From Tannockella sp964369175 (GTDB lineage Bacteria; Bacillota_I; Bacilli_A; Erysipelotrichales; Coprobacillaceae), in NCBI GenBank assembly GCA_964369175.1, contig CAYJEM010000073.1, positions 1-8,717 on the forward strand: a DNA stretch of 8,717 bases, in the 5' to 3' direction. The position numbers and the translations under genes are program-made. Below the pieces are notes generated by a model. That model ran no database searches. It saw nothing but the letters and a program-made list of their open reading frames with translations, and was not told the origin of the DNA. This document shows positions 1 to 6,717 of the stretch, piece after piece (positions within the stretch are counted from its first letter, which is position 1; every line of letters begins with the position of its first letter).

Positions 1-1309
1 CTAATGAATTTTTCATCATTAGATATGGTGTTGAAAAGAAATGAATGATATTTGATATAATTAAAATAACTAACGTATTTTGTAGTGAGGTTCCTGAAAA
101 TAATAATAAGAACGCAATCCCAATAACCATTCCAGGAATCGTGTTAGTAATTAGTACAAACCCTTCTATAATTTGTTTACAAAACCTTGGTAATTTACTT
201 CTTGTAGTAATAATTGCTGCACCATATGCAAGAATTGTTCCAATAATTGCTGTAGATAAAGCAAGTACAATAGAATTTTGATAAACACTAATTAATGATG
301 GGTCACTAATTACATTTACAAAATTATCTAATGTAAAGCTTTTATCATATGGCCATCCATTTACAAATGCTACAACAAAGATTACTGCAAAAATTGATAA
401 GATAATAATTCCAATAATCGTCGCATAACTTCCACATAGAATATCTCTTGCTTTATTTTTTGCAATTTCGATTTTTGATACTTTATCATAGCGTATATTA
501 TATCTTTCGATAAAACGAATCAAACTAATACTAACGATTGACGGGATTAACATTACCAAGGCGACAACTGCACCTTGATTAAAGTTAGGTATACTCCCTA
601 ACATCTCAGTATATAATGTACTTGCTACAACTTCATATTCGCCCCCAATTGCAGCTGGTATCCCATAATCTGTAAATGCTAATGTAAAACACTGTACTAA
701 TGATGCAACAAATGTACCAAGTAATGGACGTATGATTGTCATCCAAAATGTTTTTCTACTATTATCTCCCATTACTTTTGATACTACTGTAAATTTTTTG
801 TCAATATATCGCATCGTATTTTCAATTAATAAAAATGATATTGGTAATGTATAAACAATATATCCTAACAATAACCCTTGAAAACCATATATCTCAAACA
901 ATTGCACACCAAATAATTCAGTAATTAATCCTTGTTTTCCAAATGAGTAAATAATTGCAAACCCATATGTTATGGTTGGCAGCAACATTGGAATAACAAC
1001 ACCCTTTTTGATAACTGTTTTCATCCAGTTAGGAATATTGGTGAAGTGTACAGTATAAGCTAGAAAAAACGCTAATGTTGTAGTAATAATAGCACTAACA
1101 ATTGATACGGTAATACTATTAGTTACTGATTGGCCAAAACCTTTCTTGTTAAATATATTAATAAAGTTACTAAAAATTGATCCCTCTGTTCCCTGAAATG
1201 TTTTTAGAAAAACATTTGTCATTGGAATAATTAGAAACACTACAAATAATAATGTGATACATATAAATATTATTTTTGCTTCTAAACTCCCTGATTTCTT
1301 CCTTAACAC
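1..1309 (-). CDS. ABC importer permease, fused double domain, phosphonate/iron type (partial, 3' end outside window)
   Basis: This is the membrane channel of a binding-protein-dependent importer, working with the ATPase encoded just upstream. About 436 residues are visible; the frame stays open to base 1. A first membrane helix lies near residues 12-33. The first permease domain covers about 60-270, with an EAA-like cytoplasmic loop (GDNSRKTFWMTIIRP) near 181-195. A second domain starts near 295, and its EAA loop would fall beyond the edge. The stretch TDYGIPAAIGGEYEVVAS (about 213-230) followed by NFNQGAVVALVMLIPS resembles permeases annotated as 2-aminoethylphosphonate or iron(III) transporters (family knowledge). 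Two fused domains in one chain fit that class. The GTG start is chosen because it overlaps the ATPase stop (TAGTG), has a Shine-Dalgarno site 9 bases upstream and keeps the first helix; the next ATG is at about residue 30. The substrate is inferred. Any binding protein is outside the window. Confidence 0.85.
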   Translation of the reverse strand, partial: MLRKKSGSLEAKIIFICITLLFVVFLIIPMTNVFLKTFQGTEGSIFSNFINIFNKKGFGQSVTNSITVSIVSAIITTTLAFFLAYTVHFTNIPNWMKTVIKKGVVIPMLLPTITYGFAIIYSFGKQGLITELFGVQLFEIYGFQGLLLGYIVYTLPISFLLIENTMRYIDKKFTVVSKVMGDNSRKTFWMTIIRPLLGTFVASLVQCFTLAFTDYGIPAAIGGEYEVVASTLYTEMLGSIPNFNQGAVVALVMLIPSIVSISLIRFIERYNIRYDKVSKIEIAKNKARDILCGSYATIIGIIILSIFAVIFVVAFVNGWPYDKSFTLDNFVNVISDPSLISVYQNSIVLALSTAIIGTILAYGAAIITTRSKLPRFCKQIIEGFVLITNTIPGMVIGIAFLLLFSGTSLQNTLVILIISNIIHFFSTPYLMMKNSL

Positions 1310-2076
1310 TATACTAATTCCTCTAATTGTGTGTTTTCGGTAAATAATCTAAAGATATTTCTTCTTTTTATTTCTAGTTGATTTAATATGAACTGTTTAA
1401 CAAATTCATTTTTTGGTTGTTTCATTATTGTTGTCGGATCTGCATATTGTGATATTTGTCCTTCTTCAATAATCAACACTTTATCTGATAAAGTCAGTGC
1501 TTCTTCTGGATCATGAGTAACGATGATTGTTGTTAAGTTATATTCTCTAGCAATAGTTTTAATCTTTTGTTTAATAGATTCTTTAATAACGCCATCTAAT
1601 GCACTTAATGGTTCATCTAATAATAATATTCTAGGTTTCATAACCATTGTTCTAGCTAATGCTACACGTTGTTTTTGCCCGCCAGATAATTGATCAATTC
1701 TCTTATCTAAATGTTTTTCTAACCCCAATAAATGAATCAAATCATCTACTTCTTGTTTTGTTGATATGTTTGCTTTGTTTTTTAGACCATATGTTATGTT
1801 TTTATAAGCACTTAAGTTAGGAAATAATGCATAATCTTGAAATACAATATTAAATCCCCTTTTTTCCATTGCCACATCACTTAGGTCTTCATCATTAAAA
1901 ATAATCTTTCCACTATCAATTTGAGTAATTCCCAAAATTACATTTAATAGCGTAGTTTTTCCGCTTCCTGAAGCACCTAAAATAGAAACAATTTCTCCCT
2001 CTTGGATATCCAAACTTATATCATTTAGTATTTTTACTCCATCATATGATTTTACAATATTTTCTAACTTTAACAT
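1309..2076 (-). CDS. ABC importer ATP-binding protein, phosphonate/iron/thiamine-type, without TOBE domain
   Basis: This cytoplasmic ATPase powers the permease that follows it. All nucleotide-binding motifs are present: Walker A GASGSGKT (34-41), Q-loop VFQDYALFP with Q80, signature LSGGQKQR (130-137), Walker B ILLLDEP (150-156), D-loop SALD and switch histidine H188 in THD. At 255 residues it has the catalytic core plus a short tail (about 215-255). It lacks the 100-residue-plus regulatory TOBE/OB region found in roughly 350-residue PotA, FbpC or PhnT-like importers. The ATG has a strong AGGAGGG site at 2081-2087. The gene lies first in a two-gene (or longer) operon, with the permease GTG sharing one base of its TAG stop, so translation is probably coupled. 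The ATPase alone does not reveal the substrate. The permease suggests phosphonate or iron; thiamine or polyamine are alternatives. Confidence 0.9.
   Translation of the reverse strand: MLKLENIVKSYDGVKILNDISLDIQEGEIVSILGASGSGKTTLLNVILGITQIDSGKIIFNDEDLSDVAMEKRGFNIVFQDYALFPNLSAYKNITYGLKNKANISTKQEVDDLIHLLGLEKHLDKRIDQLSGGQKQRVALARTMVMKPRILLLDEPLSALDGVIKESIKQKIKTIAREYNLTTIIVTHDPEEALTLSDKVLIIEEGQISQYADPTTIMKQPKNEFVKQFILNQLEIKRRNIFRLFTENTQLEELV
1319..1324 (-). promoter_or_regulatory. Ribosome binding site deciding the permease GTG start
   Basis: On the minus strand the sequence AGAGGA lies inside the last codons of the ATPase, 9 bases before GTG at 1309-1307. This supports the GTG as the permease start and a translationally coupled TAGTG junction. 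Confidence 0.65.
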
Positions 2077-2150
2077 ATTACCCTCCTGTTTTCTCTTCGT
2101 TAGTATAGTATTTATCGATATATCTAAAATAGGTAGTTTAGCTTAATTGT

Positions 2151-2219
2151 ATGTAAAGATAAATATTTTTATTTTCATACTCTTAACATTTTTACAGTTT
2201 ATTTATATTTACTTTACAT
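2151..2219. repeat. Spaced inverted repeat ATGTAAAG ... CTTTACAT
   Basis: Two perfect 8-base inverted copies (2151-2158 and 2212-2219) are separated by 53 bases in the divergent spacer. A related TTTACA lies between them at 2191-2196. It could be an operator pair for a regulator bound at two sites, or chance in AT-rich DNA. There is no regulator gene in the window. Confidence 0.3.
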
Positions 2220-2276
2220 TTTCTTTAGATTGGTATTTTTCTTGCTTTTTTTCATAGCTTGTGGCTTACTAATTGC

Positions 2277-2282
2277 AAGGAG
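2277..2282 (+). promoter_or_regulatory. Ribosome binding site deciding the MFS start
   Basis: AAGGAG lies 7 bases before ATG at 2290. The in-frame TTG at 2230 would add 20 residues but has no purine-rich site before it. The start at 2290 also gives the usual short charged N-terminus (MKEKKTN) ahead of the first membrane helix. Confidence 0.8.
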
Positions 2283-2289
2283 TTTTTAT

Positions 2290-3474
2290 ATGAAAGAGAA
2301 AAAAACAAATTTTTATATATTTTTTATTATTATGGGAATGCAATGTTTAGCTGCTAACTTTGCCCATCCTGTCACACCATCGCTTATTCAAAATTTAGGT
2401 CTTCCTGATTATAGTTTTGGTTTGTTCTTTGCGGGGATGGCATTTAGTAACTTTTTATTTTCACCAATGTGGGCTAAACTAGTAAAGAAATATGGTAGTC
2501 GTGTTATCCTTGGTGTATGTTGTATAGGTTATGGTATAGGTCAAGCATTGTTTGCGATATTTACAACAATTCCAACAATACTATTTGCAAGGATTTTTTC
2601 TGGTTTCTTTGTTGGCGGTATTATGGTTAGCTACATGACATACGTTATCGCTAAAGCAGATGATAAGAGTCGCGGTAAATACCTTGCTTTTGTTGCCACT
2701 TGTAGTAGTGTCTTTGCAGCTTTTGGTTATTTAATTGGTGGGGTTTTAGGAGCTCATTCAATTGCTTTATCATTTGTTTTTCAAGTTGTTACATTAATTA
2801 TTAGTGGAGTATTGTTTTATCTATTACTAGAAGATGATAAACAACCTAATGTAAGTTTTAGTTTCCGCATTGATAGTAACCCTTTTAAAGCATTCATTGA
2901 TAGTAAACCATTATTATCAAAATCCTTTATTATCTTATTAAGTGCTGTTTTTATTACAAGTGTAGCAACAACTGGATTTGACCAAACATTTAATTATTAC
3001 ATTAAAGATGTTTTTAATTTTTCATCAAGTTATAATGGCATCATAAAGGCAATTATCGGCTTTACAACATTAATTACAAATACAACAATTTGTGTTTGGT
3101 TGTTCAATAATACAAATACTAAAAAAAGTATTATGGTTGTTTTGTTTGGTTGTAGTATTAGTTTGGTTGCCTTATTAATGAGTCAATCTGTAATTATCTT
3201 TATATTATTTGCACTTATATTCTTTGCTTTTAATGCTTTATATTTACCTTTACTACAAGATATTTGTATCCAATCAAACACCGTAGATGATTCAACTACC
3301 GTAGCTGGTATATACAATTCGATGAAATCATTAGGTATGATTATTGGCGCTTTATATGCTGGATTTGTATACAATATATTTGAAACATTACCATTTATTA
3401 TTGCTGCCATTTTATTTGTACTAGCTATTATATTATTACAAGTATATAGTCGTTTAAAAAAGGAACCTAACTAG
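2290..3474 (+). CDS. MFS transporter, drug-efflux-like (12 membrane helices)
   Basis: This is a major facilitator superfamily membrane carrier of 394 residues, the usual length for 12-helix members. Hydrophobic segments run through the whole chain, with a polar central loop near 180-205 dividing the two halves. The loop between helices 2 and 3 carries a motif-A-like stretch, SPMWAKLVKKYGSR (58-71), and helix 4 carries the typical RIFSGFFVGG (101-110). This pattern is common in proton-coupled drug or metabolite exporters of the DHA1 kind. The substrate cannot be read from sequence. The reading frame could open at TTG 2230, but the AAGGAG site selects ATG 2290. The gene is divergent from the ABC importer and convergent with the Clp ATPase. 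Its stop lies inside the shared terminator hairpin, so its last residues (KKEPN) are encoded by the hairpin arm. Confidence 0.88.
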   Translation: MKEKKTNFYIFFIIMGMQCLAANFAHPVTPSLIQNLGLPDYSFGLFFAGMAFSNFLFSPMWAKLVKKYGSRVILGVCCIGYGIGQALFAIFTTIPTILFARIFSGFFVGGIMVSYMTYVIAKADDKSRGKYLAFVATCSSVFAAFGYLIGGVLGAHSIALSFVFQVVTLIISGVLFYLLLEDDKQPNVSFSFRIDSNPFKAFIDSKPLLSKSFIILLSAVFITSVATTGFDQTFNYYIKDVFNFSSSYNGIIKAIIGFTTLITNTTICVWLFNNTNTKKSIMVVLFGCSISLVALLMSQSVIIFILFALIFFAFNALYLPLLQDICIQSNTVDDSTTVAGIYNSMKSLGMIIGALYAGFVYNIFETLPFIIAAILFVLAIILLQVYSRLKKEPN

Positions 3475-3483
3475 GTTCCTTTT
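3458..3483. terminator. Bidirectional hairpin terminator inside the overlapping ends of MFS and clp genes
   Basis: A perfect 11-base-pair stem is formed by 3458-3468 (AAAAGGAACCT) and 3473-3483 (AGGTTCCTTTT), around the loop AACT. The arm ends give a U-run in both transcripts, so it can end transcription both ways. Both stop codons, TAG at 3472-3474 (+) and TAG at 3469-3467 (-), lie in the loop and upper stem. Confidence 0.85.
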
Positions 3484-5470
3484 GACGTATATATTTTACT
3501 TTTTCTTTTTCTAAGATACGTAATATTTTTCTTGCTCCATACCTTACTTCATATTGATTTATTAATTCTTTAATCTTTTTAGGTGGTAATATATCATTGT
3601 TGTTTTGAGTTAATATTTCTTCAATTGCTGTTTGATTCAACGTTTTGAAGTATAAAACTTCATCAATTCGATTTAAAAATTCATTGCTGAAATAACGATT
3701 TATACTTTCATCTTTGATACTCTTTTTAAAACCCATAGAAATACTACTAGCTTTACTATTCGATGTTAATATGAATATTGTATCTTGGAAATAAATTGTA
3801 CGATGACGATTATCTTCAATACAACCTTCTTCAAATATTTGTAAAAAAATATTTAATACTTCTGGATGAGCTTTTTCTACTTCATCTAATAAAATAATTG
3901 ACTTTGGGTTGGTAATCAATTTTGTTAATAACATGCTGGGTGTCTCATGCCCAACATAACCGGCTGGTGAGCCAATAATTTTATTAATGCTTGTACTATC
4001 ACGATATTGGGTCATATCCATTCTAATTAATGGATAATTAAGGTTTTTTGCTAGATTTTTTGCCAGTTCACTTTTTCCAACACCACTACCACCAACAAAT
4101 AAGAATGTTCCTTTTGGTCTTTTACTATCAACTTGTGGCAAGGATAGGTGATGTACTAATGTTTCAATAACATTTTGCTGACCAATTATTTTATTATTTA
4201 GGTTTTCCTTAATTGTTGCATAATCAATTAAATTTGTATTGGTAACTCGCGTATATTCTCCAATCACTTCTTCGACTATATCAATGGTAACCTTATCTTT
4301 ATGTTTGAATTTCGCTTTGACACAAGATAAATCAAGAATGTCAATTGCTTTATCAGGAAATGTTTTGTCTTTAATATTTTTATCGACAAGCTCTACTAAT
4401 TGACTTAACATATCTTCTATATGAATATGATGATATTTTTCATAATATTTCTTTAGATTTTCTAAAATTGTTATTGTTTCTTCTTTTGTATTTTCCTTTA
4501 ACACTAGTAAACTAAACCTTCGATTCATTGCTTGTTCACTTTCGAAATATTGATAATACTCATTAGATGTAGTTGCCCCAATCACTGTAATATCTTTTCT
4601 TGCAAGATATGGCTTTAATATGTTAGATGCATCAATCGCCCCTTCGGCACCTCCAGCACCAATTAAATTATGAATTTCATCAATAAATATAATAACATTA
4701 TCCATACCTCTTATTTTATCAATAACTTTTTTTAGTTTATCTTCAAATTCACCACGATACTTTGTTCCAGCAACCATTCCTGCAAGTGATAATTCATATA
4801 TCAAAGTATTTTGTAAATTCTTTGGTACTTGTTTGTTGTTTATCATCATTGCTAGTTTTTCTACTAATGCTGATTTACCGACACCTGCTTGACCAATTAT
4901 TAAGGCATTACTTTTTTCTTTTTTCGATAGTATGGTACATAGTTGCTCAATCTCTTTTTCTCTCCCTACTATCATTCTTGCTTGTTCTTTTACTTTTTTA
5001 TTTATATTTATAAATGATGGTATTTGATCTAGCTTAGACTCCAATTCACTTGTTTCGTTTATTTCAAATTTTATTTCTTCTATATCTACTTTGTATTTTT
5101 TTAACAACTCTCTTGCAACACAATCTTCTTTTTCAATAAGAGCAACTGAAAGAATACTTACATTTACTTTGTCTATTTTCTTTTTCTTTGCTATTTGAAT
5201 TGCATTTTCAAGTATCTCTTTTACAACATCACTATACTCCATATAAAAAGGTTGTTGATCTGTTTTACCAAATAATCGAATAATATCATCTAGTACAGTT
5301 TTTTCATTAACTCCATACTTGTTTAATTCATCTTTTACTTTAACATCTGCAACTTTTAACAAAGATAATAATAAATGTTCACTGCCAACACTATTATGAC
5401 CTAAATCAAAAGCAATGCTTTCTGCAATTACTATAACTTTTTGTGCTTGTTCGTTAAACTTTGTTAGCAT
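3467..5470 (-). CDS. Clp/Hsp100 AAA+ unfoldase, ClpC/ClpA-like, without M-domain and with a trimmed C-terminus
   Basis: This is a cytoplasmic hexameric protein unfoldase, probably feeding ClpP. Residues 1-130 form a double Clp N-domain of ClpC type (FNEQAQKV, GHNSVGSEHLLLSLL). The first AAA+ module has Walker A GQAGVGKS (193-200), pore loop KYRG (237-240), Walker B IFIDE (261-265) and arginine fingers R317/R318. The second has Walker A GGSGVGKS (460-467), pore loop GYVG (504-507), Walker B ILLDE (526-530), arginine finger R601 and sensor-2 YGAR (644-647). The tripeptide MGF (579-581) sits where ClpA and ClpC carry their ClpP-docking IGL/LGF loop. At 667 residues it is far shorter than ClpC (about 810). 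The coiled M-domain is absent, since the first small domain runs straight through about 375-405, and only 20 residues follow YGAR. Neither ctsR nor mcsA/mcsB is adjacent. The start has AGAGGTG 4 bases upstream. Confidence 0.9.
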   Translation of the reverse strand: MLTKFNEQAQKVIVIAESIAFDLGHNSVGSEHLLLSLLKVADVKVKDELNKYGVNEKTVLDDIIRLFGKTDQQPFYMEYSDVVKEILENAIQIAKKKKIDKVNVSILSVALIEKEDCVARELLKKYKVDIEEIKFEINETSELESKLDQIPSFININKKVKEQARMIVGREKEIEQLCTILSKKEKSNALIIGQAGVGKSALVEKLAMMINNKQVPKNLQNTLIYELSLAGMVAGTKYRGEFEDKLKKVIDKIRGMDNVIIFIDEIHNLIGAGGAEGAIDASNILKPYLARKDITVIGATTSNEYYQYFESEQAMNRRFSLLVLKENTKEETITILENLKKYYEKYHHIHIEDMLSQLVELVDKNIKDKTFPDKAIDILDLSCVKAKFKHKDKVTIDIVEEVIGEYTRVTNTNLIDYATIKENLNNKIIGQQNVIETLVHHLSLPQVDSKRPKGTFLFVGGSGVGKSELAKNLAKNLNYPLIRMDMTQYRDSTSINKIIGSPAGYVGHETPSMLLTKLITNPKSIILLDEVEKAHPEVLNIFLQIFEEGCIEDNRHRTIYFQDTIFILTSNSKASSISMGFKKSIKDESINRYFSNEFLNRIDEVLYFKTLNQTAIEEILTQNNNDILPPKKIKELINQYEVRYGARKILRILEKEKVKYIRQKEPS

Positions 5471-5492
5471 AATACACCTCTTTCTCTCTTCT

Positions 5493-5498
5493 ATAATA
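5493..5498 (-). promoter_or_regulatory. Candidate -10 box for the clp gene
   Basis: TATTAT on the minus strand lies 22 bases ahead of the clp start codon. This would give a leader of about 15 bases that holds the AGAGGTG ribosome site. No convincing -35 is seen at 16-18 bases, and no HrcA (CIRCE) or tandem CtsR operator is present in 5471-5579. Confidence 0.35.
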
Positions 5499-5565
5499 TG
5501 ATATTACTCATGAATTATTAACAACCTTAATCACTTTAAACTTTTAATAAGTTACTTTCTTTGTC

Positions 5566-5592
5566 AAAAAAAAGAGTTGTTATTCAAACAAC
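5566..5592 (-). terminator. Hairpin terminator of the small exported protein gene
   Basis: Read on the minus strand, GTTGTT (5592-5587) pairs with AACAAC (5581-5576) around a 5-base loop, followed by TC and eight U. The stop codon (5582-5580) lies in the loop and stem. This separates the gene from clp downstream, so clp needs its own promoter. Confidence 0.75.
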
Positions 5593-5942
5593 CCCAAAAT
5601 CCATGACTTTTTTTCTATATCTTCACTTGTTGAACAATAACTTGTTTGCATACTACCTGTTATTTCTTTACCATTGCCTTGCCCAAGTACAATTGTATAT
5701 ACTCCATTTTGATATGTAGCATTATAATTATCTTCATGATCTGCAAGTACGATAAAAGGATCATCTACTCCTTTTGTCCACACACCGTAATCTTCTAATA
5801 ACTTAGTTTTTGTTTCATACATTTTATCGATATCTTCTTTTGACATTGAATTACTTGTAATTGAAAATGTAGGATATACAACACTAGCATTTATCGTAAT
5901 AACATTCATAAATATAACAATAAAAATAATTAATTTTTTCAT
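5580..5942 (-). CDS. Small exported protein of unknown function
   Basis: I do not recognise this 120-residue protein. It begins with a clear Sec signal peptide: MKK, a hydrophobic core to about residue 17, and likely cleavage after INA (about 17-19). That leaves a mature domain of about 100 residues, mostly acidic and polar. The mature part has a helix-like charged stretch (SKEDIDKMYETKTKLLEDYG, about 34-53), then an aromatic and glycine-containing region (YQNGVYTIVLGQGNG). There is a single cysteine near 103, so no internal disulfide, and no lipobox or sorting signal, so it is probably released or loosely attached. The hydrophobic end WILGLFE is short and does not look like a membrane anchor. 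The start has an excellent GGGAGGA site 6 bases upstream. It appears to be a single-gene transcript, divergent from relQ and ended by its own hairpin. Confidence 0.75.
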   Translation of the reverse strand: MKKLIIFIVIFMNVITINASVVYPTFSITSNSMSKEDIDKMYETKTKLLEDYGVWTKGVDDPFIVLADHEDNYNATYQNGVYTIVLGQGNGKEITGSMQTSYCSTSEDIEKKSWILGLFE

Positions 5943-5995
5943 TCCTATTCCTCCCTAACGGTTCACTATAAGTTCATTATTTCCATTTATTATGG

Positions 5996-6004
5996 TAATA
6001 TACT
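5996..6004 (+). promoter_or_regulatory. Candidate -10 region for relQ
   Basis: The overlapping boxes TAATAT (5996-6001) and TATACT (5999-6004) lie just ahead of the AAGGAG ribosome site at 6008-6013. A weak -35-like TTCATT (5973-5978) stands 17 bases before TAATAT. The leader would be very short, about 10-12 bases. The 77-base spacer 5943-6019 must also hold the promoter of the divergent exported-protein gene; TATAGT on the minus strand near 5970 is a possible -10. Confidence 0.35.
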
Positions 6005-6019
6005 AAAAAGGAGCGTATT

Positions 6020-6703
6020 ATGGAAAACAATTTTAAAAACAATGAATTCCCAAAACTAGGAGTGGAATTATTTAACAGTGGAAAAATAGTTGAATTCAAT
6101 AAATTATTACATTTATACGAATCAGGTATTAAAGAAATAAAAACAAAACTTGAAATTTTAGATAAAGAATTTAGTATAAAATATGATTATAACCCTATTC
6201 ATCATATAGAATCACGTTTAAAAAGTGCAAAAAGTGTTATCGGTAAATTACAACGAAAAAATTTGCCTATTAATATAACTTCGGTTCGAGAGAATTTATA
6301 TGATATTGCTGGTATTCGTGTTATTTGTAATTATGTTGATGATATCTACTTAATTGCTAAATTACTAGGCCAACAAGATGATATTTGTGTTATTGAAACG
6401 AAAGATTACATCAAGAATCCAAAAGAAAACGGTTATCGTAGTTTACACCTTGTTGTTGAAATTCCAATATTTTTATCAAGTGGAAAACAACCAATTCCAG
6501 TGGAAATCCAAATTCGTACAATTGCAATGGACTTTTGGGCAAGTTTAGAACATCATTTACATTATAAAACAAATGGTGAAGTACCAAGTAGTGTAAGCCT
6601 TGAACTTAGTGAATGTGCTAAAACAATTTGTACACTTGATAACAAAATGCAAGGTATTCATGATGCTTTAAAAAAATATAACAAAAAACAAGATTCTAAT
6701 TAG
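6020..6703 (+). CDS. relQ: Small alarmone synthetase (GTP pyrophosphokinase), RelQ/YjbM type
   Basis: This enzyme transfers pyrophosphate from ATP to GDP or GTP to make (p)ppGpp, the stringent-response signal, in the cytoplasm. It is a single-domain synthetase of 227 residues; Bacillus RelQ has about 211. It has no HD hydrolase, TGS or ACT domain, so it can make but not break alarmone. Key motifs are intact: HIESRLKS (62-69), metal-site aspartate in DIAGIR (95-100), substrate loop KENGYRSLH (135-143) and catalytic glutamate E162 in VEIQIRTIAMDFWA (161-174), then EHHLHYK (177-183). RelQ enzymes are usually tetramers regulated by alarmone and RNA binding (family knowledge). Such enzymes are mainly controlled at transcription in Firmicutes. 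The start has AAGGAG with 6-base spacing. The usual nadK/rluD neighbours are absent. The last residues (KKQDSN) are encoded by the terminator arm shared with the convergent MutS-like gene. Confidence 0.93.
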   Translation: MENNFKNNEFPKLGVELFNSGKIVEFNKLLHLYESGIKEIKTKLEILDKEFSIKYDYNPIHHIESRLKSAKSVIGKLQRKNLPINITSVRENLYDIAGIRVICNYVDDIYLIAKLLGQQDDICVIETKDYIKNPKENGYRSLHLVVEIPIFLSSGKQPIPVEIQIRTIAMDFWASLEHHLHYKTNGEVPSSVSLELSECAKTICTLDNKMQGIHDALKKYNKKQDSN

Positions 6704-6717
6704 AGTCTTGCTTTTTT
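6683..6717. terminator. Bidirectional hairpin terminator inside the overlapping ends of relQ and the MutS-like gene
   Basis: The inverted repeat 6689-6710 pairs CAAGA with TCTTG and TCT with AGA around loop AATT. One imperfect position (6694/6705) is U-G in the plus transcript and A-C in the minus transcript. Six T (6712-6717) follow on the plus strand and six A (6683-6688) flank the other side, so it can work both ways. Both TAG stops sit in the loop and upper stem. Confidence 0.82.

Larger units (their letters stand above)
2077..2289. promoter_or_regulatory. Divergent intergenic control region between ABC importer and MFS gene
   Basis: This 213-base AT-rich spacer must hold the promoters for both directions. 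Leftward, a -10-like TATACT (2107-2102 on the minus strand) precedes the ATPase ribosome site, but no good -35 is visible. Rightward, TTAACA (2183-2188) and TATATT (2204-2209) are each one mismatch from consensus, but the 15-base gap is short. The element TTTACA/TGTAAA recurs: ATGTAAAG at 2151-2158, TTTACA at 2191-2196 and CTTTACAT at 2212-2219. The first and last are perfect inverted copies. Promoter placement is tentative. Confidence 0.4.

Noticed and set aside
45..281. Plus-strand open frame of 78 codons
   Set aside because: It lies antisense within the permease, which has strong family features; no ribosome site and no recognisable protein.
2230..2289. A 20-residue N-terminal extension of the MFS protein from TTG 2230
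   Set aside because: No ribosome site precedes the TTG, while AAGGAG stands 7 bases before the in-frame ATG at 2290. The extension would add an extra hydrophobic segment unlike normal MFS starts.
3183..3410. Minus-strand open frame of 75 codons within the MFS gene
   Set aside because: Antisense shadow of membrane-protein codons; no ribosome site or known family.
4762..5013. Plus-strand hydrophobic open frame of 83 codons within clp
   Set aside because: Its leucine-rich character comes from antisense reading of lysine/glutamate-rich codons; the clp frame is intact and conserved there.
5471..5579. CtsR or HrcA (CIRCE) control of clp
   Set aside because: Only a single TGTCAAA half-site occurs near 5562, and it is part of the T-run of the neighbouring terminator. 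There is no tandem heptad and no CIRCE inverted repeat.
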